Positions 1 through 5,280 of a stretch of 5,280 nt of DNA are shown piece by piece (within the stretch, counting starts at the first letter, position 1; each line of letters opens with the position of its first letter). A model generated the notes under the pieces. The model had not been told where the DNA came from, searched no databases, and saw only the letters and a list, made by a program, of their open reading frames with translations. A program made the position numbers and the translations under genes. Origin of the DNA: JBEINZ01 sp040377825 (GTDB lineage Bacteria > Pseudomonadota > Alphaproteobacteria > Rhizobiales > Ancalomicrobiaceae); NCBI GenBank assembly GCA_040377825.1, contig JBEINZ010000217.1:1-5280 (forward strand), written 5' to 3'.

Positions 1-59
1 GACCTTGGCCGGCATGGGTGCCGGAGCCTTGACCGGAGCCACAGCCACGACCGGGGCCG
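1..59. repeat. Direct repeat copy A (at least 59 bases, may extend beyond window)
   Basis: Bases 1-59 are identical to 157-215, an offset of 156 bases (52 codons). In the minus-strand gene this copy encodes residues 230-248. Because the copy begins at the window edge, the true repeat may be longer. Confidence 0.95.
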
Positions 60-744
60 GCGTTGGCTTTGCCGCCGGAGCCGGGTTCATGGCCGGAGCT
101 GGGTTCATGGCCGGAGCTGGGTTCATGGCCGGAGCTGGGTTCATGGCCGGAGCCGGGACCTTGGCCGGCATGGGTGCCGGAGCCTTGACCGGAGCCACAG
201 CCACGACCGGGGCCGACTTGGTCAGGCGAACGCGAAATTTGTTCGACACGTTCGACAAGGTTTGCGTCACGGTCGGCTTCGGAGCTTGCGCGCCAGCGCC
301 GCTTGACTGCGATCCCGCGTTGCTGACCGTCGAGGAATTGCCGATTTTCCCGGTATTGACCGCAGCTGCGGGGGCCTGGGGAGCGGGGGGCTGGTTCACG
401 GGAATGACCGTGTTCGCGCTCGCCGGCGGGGCGGCGTTCGCATTGGTTCGACGCAGCAAAATTCTGCGCTTGGGCCCATCGTTGGCGGACTGCAACTGCG
501 CCACGCGCACCAGGACCTCGGTCGAGTTCGCAGGCTCGAAGAGTTTCGCGCTCGTCAGATCGATGGCGCCGATAGGTGGCGTCAGATCGGGCACGGCGCT
601 CGGCGCCACCGTCGCATGAGCTGTGTCGGACATCGAAAACGATGTTCCAATCAATGCAATGAGAGCGACGCTCGTGAGCAGAAGCCCCTTACTCCGCTGC
701 ATCGAGCGGATTTGTAGTACTTGATGGCCAGTATGTTCGGTCAT
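1..744 (-). CDS. Exported Pro/Ala-rich repeat protein, N-terminal part (runs off left edge)
   Basis: I do not recognise this protein. The minus frame is open from ATG at 744 to the window edge, giving 248 codons without a stop. A strong ribosome site (AAGGAAGG, 753-760) lies 8 bases before this ATG, so I prefer it to the internal ATG at 702 (Met15). Residues 15-44 form a signal peptide: Lys/Arg start, hydrophobic core LLLTSVALIALIG, and an AHA cleavage site at 42-44. Export across the inner membrane is therefore likely. Residues 45-110 look like an ordinary fold, including a Lys/Arg-rich patch (PKRRILLRR, about 91-99). About 105-168 is Pro/Ala/Ser/Asn-rich linker. From 178 on it is Pro/Ala/Val/Lys repeats: PAPAMN four times at 197-220, between two identical 19-residue blocks (178-196 and 230-248). 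No cysteine is visible. The repeats may span the periplasm or cell wall, or act as a flexible arm; that is inference. The C-terminal domain is outside the window. The open frame on the opposite strand is a shadow. Confidence 0.8.
   Translation of the reverse strand, partial: MTEHTGHQVLQIRSMQRSKGLLLTSVALIALIGTSFSMSDTAHATVAPSAVPDLTPPIGAIDLTSAKLFEPANSTEVLVRVAQLQSANDGPKRRILLRRTNANAAPPASANTVIPVNQPPAPQAPAAAVNTGKIGNSSTVSNAGSQSSGAGAQAPKPTVTQTLSNVSNKFRVRLTKSAPVVAVAPVKAPAPMPAKVPAPAMNPAPAMNPAPAMNPAPAMNPAPAAKPTPAPVVAVAPVKAPAPMPAKV
77..148. repeat. Four tandem 18-base units coding PAPAMN
   Basis: Four head-to-tail 18-base units read GGAGCYGGGTTCATGGCC on plus. Units 2-4 (95-148) are identical, and unit 1 (77-94) differs at one base. 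A diverged fifth unit follows (149-166). The length is a multiple of three, so gain or loss of units keeps the minus-strand gene in frame and adds or removes PAPAMN. Near-identity suggests recent slippage or ongoing homogenisation. Confidence 0.95.
157..215. repeat. Direct repeat copy B (59 bases)
   Basis: Exact match to 1-59; the identity stops at base 216. It encodes residues 178-196 of the minus-strand exported protein. With copy A and the four 18-base units between them, it makes a nested repeat of 156 bases, in frame with the gene. Confidence 0.95.
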
Positions 745-752
745 GGCTCAAA

Positions 753-760
753 CCTTCCTT
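753..760 (-). promoter_or_regulatory. Ribosome binding site deciding the start at 744
   Basis: On minus this reads AAGGAAGG, 8 bases before the ATG at 744. It favours the longer start over Met15 at 702, although Met15 would give a more usual signal-peptide length. Confidence 0.7.
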
Positions 761-1073
761 AGCGAAAACTTGACGGCATATAAGCTTAGCAACTGGTAAA
801 GACCCCTTTATTCCCGAGGTCGCCTTTAATTCAACTTTTGTTAGGCCTGATGTTTGACGCAGCCTCAACTATTTAACCTTAACAGAAGGTAAATTAACGC
901 GAACAAATCTACCATTCTGACGCAACCGGGGTGGGTGTGGCCCAAACACGGCCCAGCCAACGGGGTTTCATGAGCCGCACAAAAACAGAAGCATGTCTGA
1001 GTAAACAATGCGGAGCTACAATAGGTTTTTGGCCAAAAGTGTCGTTTCTGTGATTAAAATTGGCCTGAAACTT

Positions 1074-1101
1074 TGGACACGAATGGTCCGAAGACTATAA
1101 T
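1074..1101 (+). promoter_or_regulatory. Candidate sigma70-type promoter
   Basis: TGGACA (1074-1079, five of six to TTGACA), a 16-base spacer and a perfect TATAAT (1096-1101) predict a transcript start near 1108 going right. An inverted repeat CTATA-N5-TATAG (1095-1109) covers the -10 box. No good gene begins just downstream: the first ATG (1117) gives only 10 codons, and alkB starts 500 bases away. It could drive a leader, a small RNA, or be chance in AT-rich DNA. Confidence 0.4.
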
Positions 1102-1220
1102 TTCTATAGCATTCGATGAGAGACAATTCACAAGTTCATAATTTCTAGCGAATATTCATTGGGGAAGTCAGTTGTTAAGATCGCGCGTATCGCGTGCCAG
1201 ATTCTAGCTTTCATGAAGCC

Positions 1221-1257
1221 CAAACAAAAGAAACCCGCCGCGGGTGAGGCGGCGGGT
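1221..1257 (-). terminator. Intrinsic terminator acting on minus-strand transcription
   Basis: A perfect 9-base-pair stem (ACCCGCCGC at 1233-1241 with GCGGCGGGT at 1249-1257) encloses a 7-base loop. Read on minus it is followed at once by TTTCTTTTGTTT, a good U-tract. On plus the 3' side is ATCAATATT, so the polarity is minus. No recognised minus-strand gene ends just before it, since alkB on the other side lies on plus. Confidence 0.8.
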
Positions 1258-1607
1258 ATCAATATTCGAACAATGCAAGCGAAGCCCAGTAGGGGGGGGG
1301 CGTCAAGCCGCCAGTTTTCGAGAGAATAAGCGGTCGATGTCAGGGATCAGTTCAGTCAATTGTGAATCCGACGCAACAAATGCCCGTCATCGTTGGCCAT
1401 GGGATGCGGAGGTCGGGCAAAATGTGCATGTCAAACGCAATTTCTGATGGGCTGCGAACACGATCCTGCCCAAAGTCGTAATATGTCGCCAACTTTGAAA
1501 GCTCAAAAGCTCTATATCCCGCTCCTGACATCCGACGTCGTTACGAGCCTTTCTAAGGGGACCTTGCCAAAGCCTCTAAATCGTCTCAAGCGAGATACGA
1601 TCAATTC

Positions 1608-1614
1608 GGGGAAG
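1608..1614 (+). promoter_or_regulatory. Ribosome binding site of alkB
   Basis: GGGGAAG sits 6 bases before the ATG at 1621. It supports that start over the upstream in-frame starts reaching to 1393, which would add 76 residues with no family similarity. Confidence 0.55.
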
Positions 1615-1620
1615 CGCTCG

Positions 1621-2238
1621 ATGAAGTTTGCGGAAGGTGTGCAGTTCGTGCCCGGGGCCTTGAGCCGACCCGAACAAGAAAAAATATTAGGCGAAATCCG
1701 CCGCGCGGTCGCCGACGTGCCGTTGTTCGTGCCGGAGATGCCGGGCACCGGGCGGCCCTTTTCGGTTCGAATGACCAATCTCGGACCGCTCGGCTGGGTT
1801 TCCGATCGCGCGGGCGGATATCGATATCAGGCGTTTCATCCGGTCACGGCGCGCCCCTGGCCACCATTGCCGGCCCTTCTGGAGCAAATCTGGCGCGATC
1901 ACGGGGACTATCCCCATCCGCCCGAAGCGTGCCTCGTTAACTTTTATGACGCGACCGCCCGCATGGGACTGCACCAAGATCGCGATGAGGAAACGTTCGA
2001 CGCGCCCGTCGTCTCCGTTTCGCTCGGCGACAGCTGCCGCTTCCGCATCGGCGGACTCAAACGATCCGATCCCACGCGCTCCTTCGTGCTGTCCTCCGGC
2101 GACGTGCTCGTCCTCGGCGGGGCGTCGCGGCTCGCCTTTCACGGTGTCGATCGGATCATGCCGGGAACGTCCACGCTGTTGCCGCAGGGCGGACGGATCA
2201 ACTTGACGCTGCGCAGGGTCACGCGACCGCCGGCGTAA
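1621..2238 (+). CDS. alkB: AlkB, alpha-ketoglutarate-dependent DNA/RNA repair dioxygenase
   Basis: AlkB uses Fe(II), oxygen and 2-oxoglutarate to remove alkyl groups such as 1-methyladenine and 3-methylcytosine from nucleic acid, releasing the methyl as formaldehyde. The 205-residue product matches the 216 of E. coli AlkB. Iron ligands are visible as His118-x-Asp120 (LHQDRDE) and His174 (AFHGVD), with the same 118-to-174 distance as E. coli His131-His187. 2-Oxoglutarate is bound by Arg192 and Arg198 in RINLTLR. NFY (107-109) precedes the iron site as in E. coli. Trp59 and Tyr67 in the LGW...GGYRY stretch correspond to the E. coli residues that hold the flipped base. The start is set by GGGGAAG six bases upstream; the frame stays open to 1393 but that extension is unlike the family. 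The gene stands alone, with no ada next to it and no LexA-type box seen upstream. It ends 13 bases from the convergent kinase gene. Confidence 0.95.
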   Translation: MKFAEGVQFVPGALSRPEQEKILGEIRRAVADVPLFVPEMPGTGRPFSVRMTNLGPLGWVSDRAGGYRYQAFHPVTARPWPPLPALLEQIWRDHGDYPHPPEACLVNFYDATARMGLHQDRDEETFDAPVVSVSLGDSCRFRIGGLKRSDPTRSFVLSSGDVLVLGGASRLAFHGVDRIMPGTSTLLPQGGRINLTLRRVTRPPA

Positions 2239-2251
2239 CGCGCTCTGACCT

Positions 2252-3613
2252 TCACGCGGGCGCGTCGCCGGCGCCGGGCAGCACGATTTCGACGACGAGG
2301 CCGCCGCCCGGCCGCGTTGCGAGACTCAGGCGCCCGCCATAGCTCGTGACCAGATCGTCGACGATCGACAGGCCGAGACCCGACCCCTGAACGGTCTCAT
2401 CGAGCCGGATCCCCCGCATCAGCACGGCCTCGCGCCGTTCGGCCGGAACGCCCGGCCCGTCGTCGGCGACCTTGAGGACCACGAGATCCGCGCCCGCCTC
2501 CACACGCATTTCAATGCGGGAGGTCGCCCACTTGCGGGCATTGTCGAGCACGTTGGCGATGATTTCCGTTGCATCCTCGCGGTTCAACGCGACGCCGACC
2601 GAGCGGGGCATGTCGACCGTCCATTCAATTTCGTCGCCGCGCGGCAGGCGCATCATGGCGGCCACGATGCGATCGACGACCGGGGCGAGATCGAGCCGTT
2701 GGCCGTAGCCGGTGGCGCCGGCGCGGGCGCGGGCGAGTTCACGCTCCACGAACCGCGACATGGCCGCGACCTCGGCTTCGATCGCCTCCGCCGCGCGAGC
2801 CTCGCCTCGCTCGCGCAGGCTTCGCGCCTCGCTCGACAGGATCGCGAGCGGCGTTTTCAGGCCATGGGCGAGGTCGCCCGCGCGGGCGCGCGCGCTTTCC
2901 AGTGCTTTTTCCTGCGCGTCGATGAGGCCGTTCAATTCATCCACCAGCGGTCCGACTTCCTCGGGAAAGCGGCCAGTCAGCCGCTTGGCTCGCCCTCGGC
3001 GCACGTTAAGAATGAGATCCCTCAGGCCTTCCAAGGGTTTCAGGCCGACCGTCACGTTGATCCAACCGGCGAGCGCCAGAAATCCGACGAGGAGCGTCAA
3101 AAACGCGGCGGTTTCCATGGCAAACTCGGAAACGACCTCGTCGACATCGGCCCGGTCTTCCGCGACCAGGATACGCCAGCGGCGACCGGCGTCCGAATTG
3201 TCGGGGGCGACCGATCGTTCGACCACCAAGAGCGTTTGCAACGATGGGCCGGGGATCTGGTAGGCGCGGTCCCGCGCGCCGTCGGCCCGTTCGAACGGCA
3301 GGTCGAGCGATTGGTCGCCGAGCGAGGTCGACCGCGCGATGACCGCGCCATTTTCCAAAACCAGCCAATAAAGACCGGAATTGAGCTGAGTGAAGCGGTT
3401 GTCGGCCAAGCTTGTTGATGGCAGCCGCGCCTCCGGCGACGGTTGCAGCTGCCTGGCGATTTGGTCCAGATAGCCGCGCATCTCATAGATGATGCGACGC
3501 TCGACATGGCGATCGACCAGGACGACGAGTGCCGCGCCGGCCGCCGCGATCGCAAGCGCCGTGGTGATGACCGCCGAGACGATCAGGCGGATGCGAAGCG
3601 AGCCGCGCGGCAA
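2252..3613 (-). CDS. Membrane sensor histidine kinase (PhoQ/FeuQ-like)
   Basis: This sensor kinase of 453 residues is the partner of the regulator gene just upstream. Order of parts: short cytoplasmic tail, membrane segment 1 (about 8-33), periplasmic sensor region (about 34-165), membrane segment 2 (about 167-187), HAMP linker (about 188-240, with LKPL and EEVGPLVDELN), dimerisation/phosphoacceptor helix with H-box AHGLKTPL (His250), and the ATP-binding domain. The last shows the N-box (Asn354, Asn358 in NVLDNARKWA), G1 (DDGPG, 384-388) and G2 (GSGLGLSIV, 410-418). All residues needed for autophosphorylation are present. The start is TTG at 3613, chosen because TGAGGA lies 8 bases upstream; later Met codons would remove the first membrane segment. 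The gap to the regulator stop is 11 bases, so one transcript and coupled translation are likely. The signal is not readable from sequence; PhoQ-like and FeuQ-like sensors share this plan. Confidence 0.93.
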   Translation of the reverse strand: MPRGSLRIRLIVSAVITTALAIAAAGAALVVLVDRHVERRIIYEMRGYLDQIARQLQPSPEARLPSTSLADNRFTQLNSGLYWLVLENGAVIARSTSLGDQSLDLPFERADGARDRAYQIPGPSLQTLLVVERSVAPDNSDAGRRWRILVAEDRADVDEVVSEFAMETAAFLTLLVGFLALAGWINVTVGLKPLEGLRDLILNVRRGRAKRLTGRFPEEVGPLVDELNGLIDAQEKALESARARAGDLAHGLKTPLAILSSEARSLRERGEARAAEAIEAEVAAMSRFVERELARARAGATGYGQRLDLAPVVDRIVAAMMRLPRGDEIEWTVDMPRSVGVALNREDATEIIANVLDNARKWATSRIEMRVEAGADLVVLKVADDGPGVPAERREAVLMRGIRLDETVQGSGLGLSIVDDLVTSYGGRLSLATRPGGGLVVEIVLPGAGDAPA

Positions 3614-3621
3614 GGGATAAG

Positions 3622-3627
3622 TCCTCA
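3622..3627 (-). promoter_or_regulatory. Ribosome binding site of the kinase, overlapping the regulator stop codon
   Basis: On minus TGAGGA includes the TGA stop of the response regulator and lies 8 bases before the TTG start of the kinase. Ribosomes ending on the regulator gene could restart here, which supports coupling and the TTG start. Confidence 0.65.
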
Positions 3628-4284
3628 GTCGGAGGCGATTAGATATCCGTGACCGCGTCGCGTTTCGATGATGTCCGAGCCGATCTTCCGGCGGACGCGG
3701 CCGATGAGGACCTCAAGCGCGTTGGAGTCGGGCTCGACATCCTCGCGATAGATATGCTCGACCAACTCGGCCCGGCTGACGACCCGGCCGCGATGATGCA
3801 GGAGGTAGGACACGAGCCGGAGTTCGAGCGGGGAGAGCGGAATTGCCTGATCGTTGACGGTGGCGCGGGCGCGTCGGGTGTCCAAGGCGAGGCTGCCGGC
3901 GGTCAAGACCGGGTCCGCGCGGCCGGCGGAGCGGCGGATCAGCGCGCGCACGCGGGCGATCACCTCTTCGATACGGAACGGCTTGACTAGATAGTCGTCG
4001 GCGCCGGCGTCGATGCCTTCCACGCGGTCGGTCCAGCTGCCGCGCGCCGTTAGGATCAGGATCGGCACGTCGCGCCCCGCCTCGCGCCAGCGTTTGAGCA
4101 CCTGCAGACCGTCCATGCGCGGCAGGCCGAGATCGAGCACCACGGCGTCGAAATCCTCGGTTTCGCCGACGGTACATGCCGTTTCCCCATCGGCCGCCTC
4201 CTCGACGAGATAGCCGGCACCCGTGAGGTTGGCGGCTAGGTCGCGGCGTATCCGCTCTTCATCCTCGACGACCAGGACTCGCAT
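3625..4284 (-). CDS. OmpR/PhoP-family response regulator (FeuP/PhoP-like)
   Basis: A cytoplasmic DNA-binding regulator of 219 residues, normal for the class. The receiver domain (1-118) begins MRVLVVEDEE, with acid-pocket residues Glu7/Asp8, phosphoacceptor Asp51 (VVLDLGLPRMDG), Thr79 (LILTARGSW) and Lys101 (LVKPF). The winged-helix domain (about 125-219) has the usual SPLELRLVSYLLHHRGRVVSR, then the recognition-helix region around DSNALEVLIGRVRRKIG, and ends RRGHGYLIASD. From memory it resembles rhizobial FeuP most; PhoP is the nearest general name, and I give no symbol. The start is ATG at 4284: the frame is open 26 codons further up, but that extension is not like the family, and GAGAAGAGA lies about 8 bases before 4284. 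It is first in an operon with the kinase and diverges from trpF over 130 bases. Confidence 0.95.
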   Translation of the reverse strand: MRVLVVEDEERIRRDLAANLTGAGYLVEEAADGETACTVGETEDFDAVVLDLGLPRMDGLQVLKRWREAGRDVPILILTARGSWTDRVEGIDAGADDYLVKPFRIEEVIARVRALIRRSAGRADPVLTAGSLALDTRRARATVNDQAIPLSPLELRLVSYLLHHRGRVVSRAELVEHIYREDVEPDSNALEVLIGRVRRKIGSDIIETRRGHGYLIASD

Positions 4285-4414
4285 TGTATCTGTCTCTTCT
4301 CGTTCGGGCGGCGCGACGCATGCCGCATTGCGCGTCGTTGCATTTCTGGACGCCCGAGGCATTCCGTGTCAAAGGATCTTGGGTATCAAATGTGGGTAGG
4401 CGGCGGGTCGGGTG
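4285..4414. other. Divergent intergenic region between regulator and trpF
   Basis: These 130 bases must carry the promoter of the regulator/kinase operon (minus) and probably that of trpF-trpB (plus), unless trpF is read from elsewhere. I see no strong -35/-10 pair on either strand. A possible hairpin has 6-base arms CGACGC (4314-4319) and GCGTCG (4332-4337) around a 12-base loop. There is no run of Trp codons, leader peptide or T-tract, so no sign of Trp attenuation here. Confidence 0.6.
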
Positions 4415-5113
4415 ATGACGATCGAGGTCAAGATTTGCGGATTGCGCAGCGAAGCGGTGGTTGAAGCCGCCGTCGAGGCAGGCGCGGATCTCATTGCCTT
4501 CAACTTCTTCCCCCGCAGCCCGCGCTACGTTTCGGCCGATCTTGCCGCGCGCTTGGCCGGTCCCGCGCGTGGTCGCGCCAAGATTGTAGCGCTTTCGGTG
4601 GATGCGAGCGATGCGGAAATGGAGGACATCGTCGAGCGCCTTCGTCCCGATCTGCTGCAGTTGCATGGCGCGGAGGATCCGGCGCGGGTCGCGGCGATCC
4701 GCGGGCGGTTCGGGATCCCCGTCATGAAGGCGATCCGCGTCGCCGAAGCCGCGGATCTTGCGCCTATTGACGCCTTTCATGATGTCGTCGATCGGTTTTT
4801 GTTCGATGCCAAGGCGCCGCCAAGCCATGTCGGCGCCATGCCCGGCGGCAACGGACTTTCTTTCGATTGGCGTTTGGTCAAGGATCTTGACCCGGGGCGG
4901 CCGGCCATGCTTTCGGGAGGGCTCGACGCGGCGAATGTGGCTGAAGCCATCCGGATGACCGGCATGCGCGCGGTTGATGTCTCGTCCGGCGTCGAACGTG
5001 CGCCCGGCGAGAAAGATCCGGCGCTGATCGCGGCCTTCATTCGCGCGGCGCGCGCGGCGCTGTTGGATGCCCGGCTTGAGGCAAACGAATTGGAAAAAGG
5101 ATCGCTCCGGTGA
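4415..5113 (+). CDS. trpF: Phosphoribosylanthranilate isomerase TrpF
   Basis: TrpF converts N-(5-phosphoribosyl)anthranilate to the CdRP ketone by an Amadori rearrangement in tryptophan synthesis, in the cytoplasm. It is a stand-alone TIM-barrel enzyme of 232 residues, somewhat longer than many of the family because of a C-terminal tail (about 215-232). Visible motifs: VKICGL with catalytic base Cys8, NFFPRSPRYVS (30-40), LLQLHG (80-85), MKAIRV (104-109), FLFDAK with catalytic acid Asp131, GGNGLSFDW (144-152), and the phosphate-binding SGGL (167-170) and VDVSSGVE (187-194). GTG at 4412 directly precedes ATG at 4415; I chose ATG, but the ribosome site is poor for both, so the start may be off by one codon. 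The stop overlaps the trpB start by four bases (GTGA), which implies coupled translation and a trpF-trpB operon. Confidence 0.97.
   Translation: MTIEVKICGLRSEAVVEAAVEAGADLIAFNFFPRSPRYVSADLAARLAGPARGRAKIVALSVDASDAEMEDIVERLRPDLLQLHGAEDPARVAAIRGRFGIPVMKAIRVAEAADLAPIDAFHDVVDRFLFDAKAPPSHVGAMPGGNGLSFDWRLVKDLDPGRPAMLSGGLDAANVAEAIRMTGMRAVDVSSGVERAPGEKDPALIAAFIRAARAALLDARLEANELEKGSLR
5097..5101 (+). promoter_or_regulatory. Ribosome binding site of trpB, inside the trpF end
   Basis: AAGGA lies 8 bases before the GTG at 5110 but 14 before the ATG at 5116. The spacing favours the GTG start. Confidence 0.65.
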
Positions 5114-5280
5114 ACATGAAGCCCAATACGCTGCGCTCGGGTCCCGATGATCGAGGCTTCTTCGGCCTCTATGGCGGGCGCTTCGTCGCCGAAACCTTGA
5201 TGCCGCTGATCCTCGAGTTGGAGCAGGCCTACGAGGATGCGCGCAACGACCCGAAGTTCCATGCCGAGCTGACCGAGCTC
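5110..5280 (+). CDS. trpB: Tryptophan synthase beta chain TrpB, N-terminal part (cut by right edge)
   Basis: TrpB joins indole with serine in a PLP-dependent reaction to make tryptophan, as the beta part of the alpha2-beta2 synthase. Only 57 codons are in the window. The start of the family is clear: PDDRGFFGLYGGRFVAETLMP followed by LILELEQAYEDARNDPKF, the usual N-terminal layout. The PLP lysine lies beyond the edge. The start is GTG at 5110, overlapping the trpF stop as GTGA and preceded by AAGGA at good spacing; ATG at 5116 in the same frame is the alternative and would remove two residues. trpA is expected next, which cannot be seen here. Confidence 0.96.
   Translation, partial: MNMKPNTLRSGPDDRGFFGLYGGRFVAETLMPLILELEQAYEDARNDPKFHAELTEL

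Larger units (their letters stand above)
745..1620. other. Long AT-richer intergenic region without a convincing gene
   Basis: No frame here has the GC-rich third positions or family motifs of the neighbouring genes. The stretch lies between the start of the exported protein (minus) and the start of alkB (plus), so it should hold promoters for both. It contains three TTAAC words (873-898), a 12-base palindrome (1027-1038), a plus promoter (1074-1101), a minus intrinsic terminator (1221-1257) and nine G in a row (1292-1300). A weak minus promoter for the exported gene (TTGAAT at 834-829, 16 bases, AATAAA at 812-807) can be drawn but is not convincing. The upstream half of the alkB frame is open back to about 1393 but does not look coding. 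Short minus-strand frames at 1352-1531 and about 1303-1380 are discussed under findings. Confidence 0.7.

Noticed and set aside
5..619. Long open frame on plus coding Gly/Ala/Met-rich repeats
   Set aside because: It is the antisense of the minus-strand exported protein. It starts on TTG without a ribosome site, while the minus frame has a strong ribosome site, a signal peptide and runs on past the edge.
1261..1280. TTCGAA-like word resembling a tRNA T-loop
   Set aside because: The flanks do not pair as a T-stem, and no acceptor, D or anticodon arm can be formed.
1159..1330. Plus frame from a TTG near 1159 containing a Lys-rich stretch (MKPKQKK)
   Set aside because: It runs through the terminator hairpin and the G run, has a TTG start and shows no family features.
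1244..1447. 67-codon plus frame
   Set aside because: Its GTG start lies inside the terminator loop, it reads through the G9 run, and it has no ribosome site or recognisable content.
1393..1620. 76-residue N-terminal extension of AlkB
   Set aside because: The AlkB family is about 200-220 residues and the product from 1621 already matches. The extension lacks family similarity and GC-rich third positions, and a ribosome site precedes 1621.
1440..1620. LexA-type (GTTC-N7-GTTC / GAAC-N7-GAAC) box upstream of alkB
   Set aside because: GAAC occurs near 1455, but no second word follows at the required spacing.
2472..3418. Several long plus frames opposite the kinase
   Set aside because: They are antisense shadows of a kinase with all its motifs intact.
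4285..4362. 26-residue N-terminal extension of the response regulator
   Set aside because: Receiver domains begin at the first strand (MRVLVVEDE); the extension is not like the family, and a ribosome-site-like sequence precedes 4284.
4259..5262. Minus frames opposite trpF and trpB (189 and 161 codons)
   Set aside because: They are antisense shadows of trpF and trpB, whose motifs are clear.

Overview
The window looks like chromosomal DNA of an alphaproteobacterium, probably of the Hyphomicrobiales (rhizobial or methylotroph-like). The reasons are the high-GC coding regions with GC-rich third positions, GTG and TTG starts, a trpF-trpB pair with a 4-base overlap, and a response regulator that closely matches my memory of rhizobial FeuP. 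The genus cannot be told from the sequence.

Layout. Bases 1-744 (minus) hold the N-terminal 248 codons of an unrecognised exported protein. It has a signal peptide, then a Pro/Ala-rich low-complexity region with four copies of PAPAMN inside a larger duplicated block, and it runs off the left edge. Bases 745-1620 are an AT-richer stretch with no convincing gene. It holds a good sigma70-type promoter on plus (1074-1101), a clear intrinsic terminator on minus (1221-1257) with no recognised gene feeding it, a G9 run, a 12-base palindrome and possible remnants of minus-strand coding. Bases 1621-2238 (plus) encode AlkB, the Fe(II)/2-oxoglutarate DNA/RNA demethylase, with all catalytic residues. Tail to tail with it, on minus, is a two-component operon: an OmpR/PhoP-class response regulator (4284-3625) followed by its membrane sensor histidine kinase (3613-2252). 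Diverging from the regulator is a tryptophan operon on plus: trpF (4415-5113), then trpB (from 5110, cut by the right edge).

How the genes fit together. The regulator and kinase are co-transcribed and probably translationally coupled, and form one signalling pair. trpF and trpB carry out the phosphoribosylanthranilate isomerase step and the final step of tryptophan synthesis. AlkB is a stand-alone repair gene. Nothing in the sequence links these modules functionally; they are mostly ordinary housekeeping neighbours. I see no convincing new multi-gene system. The most uncertain parts are the repeat-bearing exported protein and the gap at 745-1620, where an orphan terminator suggests either an unannotated small minus-strand transcript or a decayed gene.
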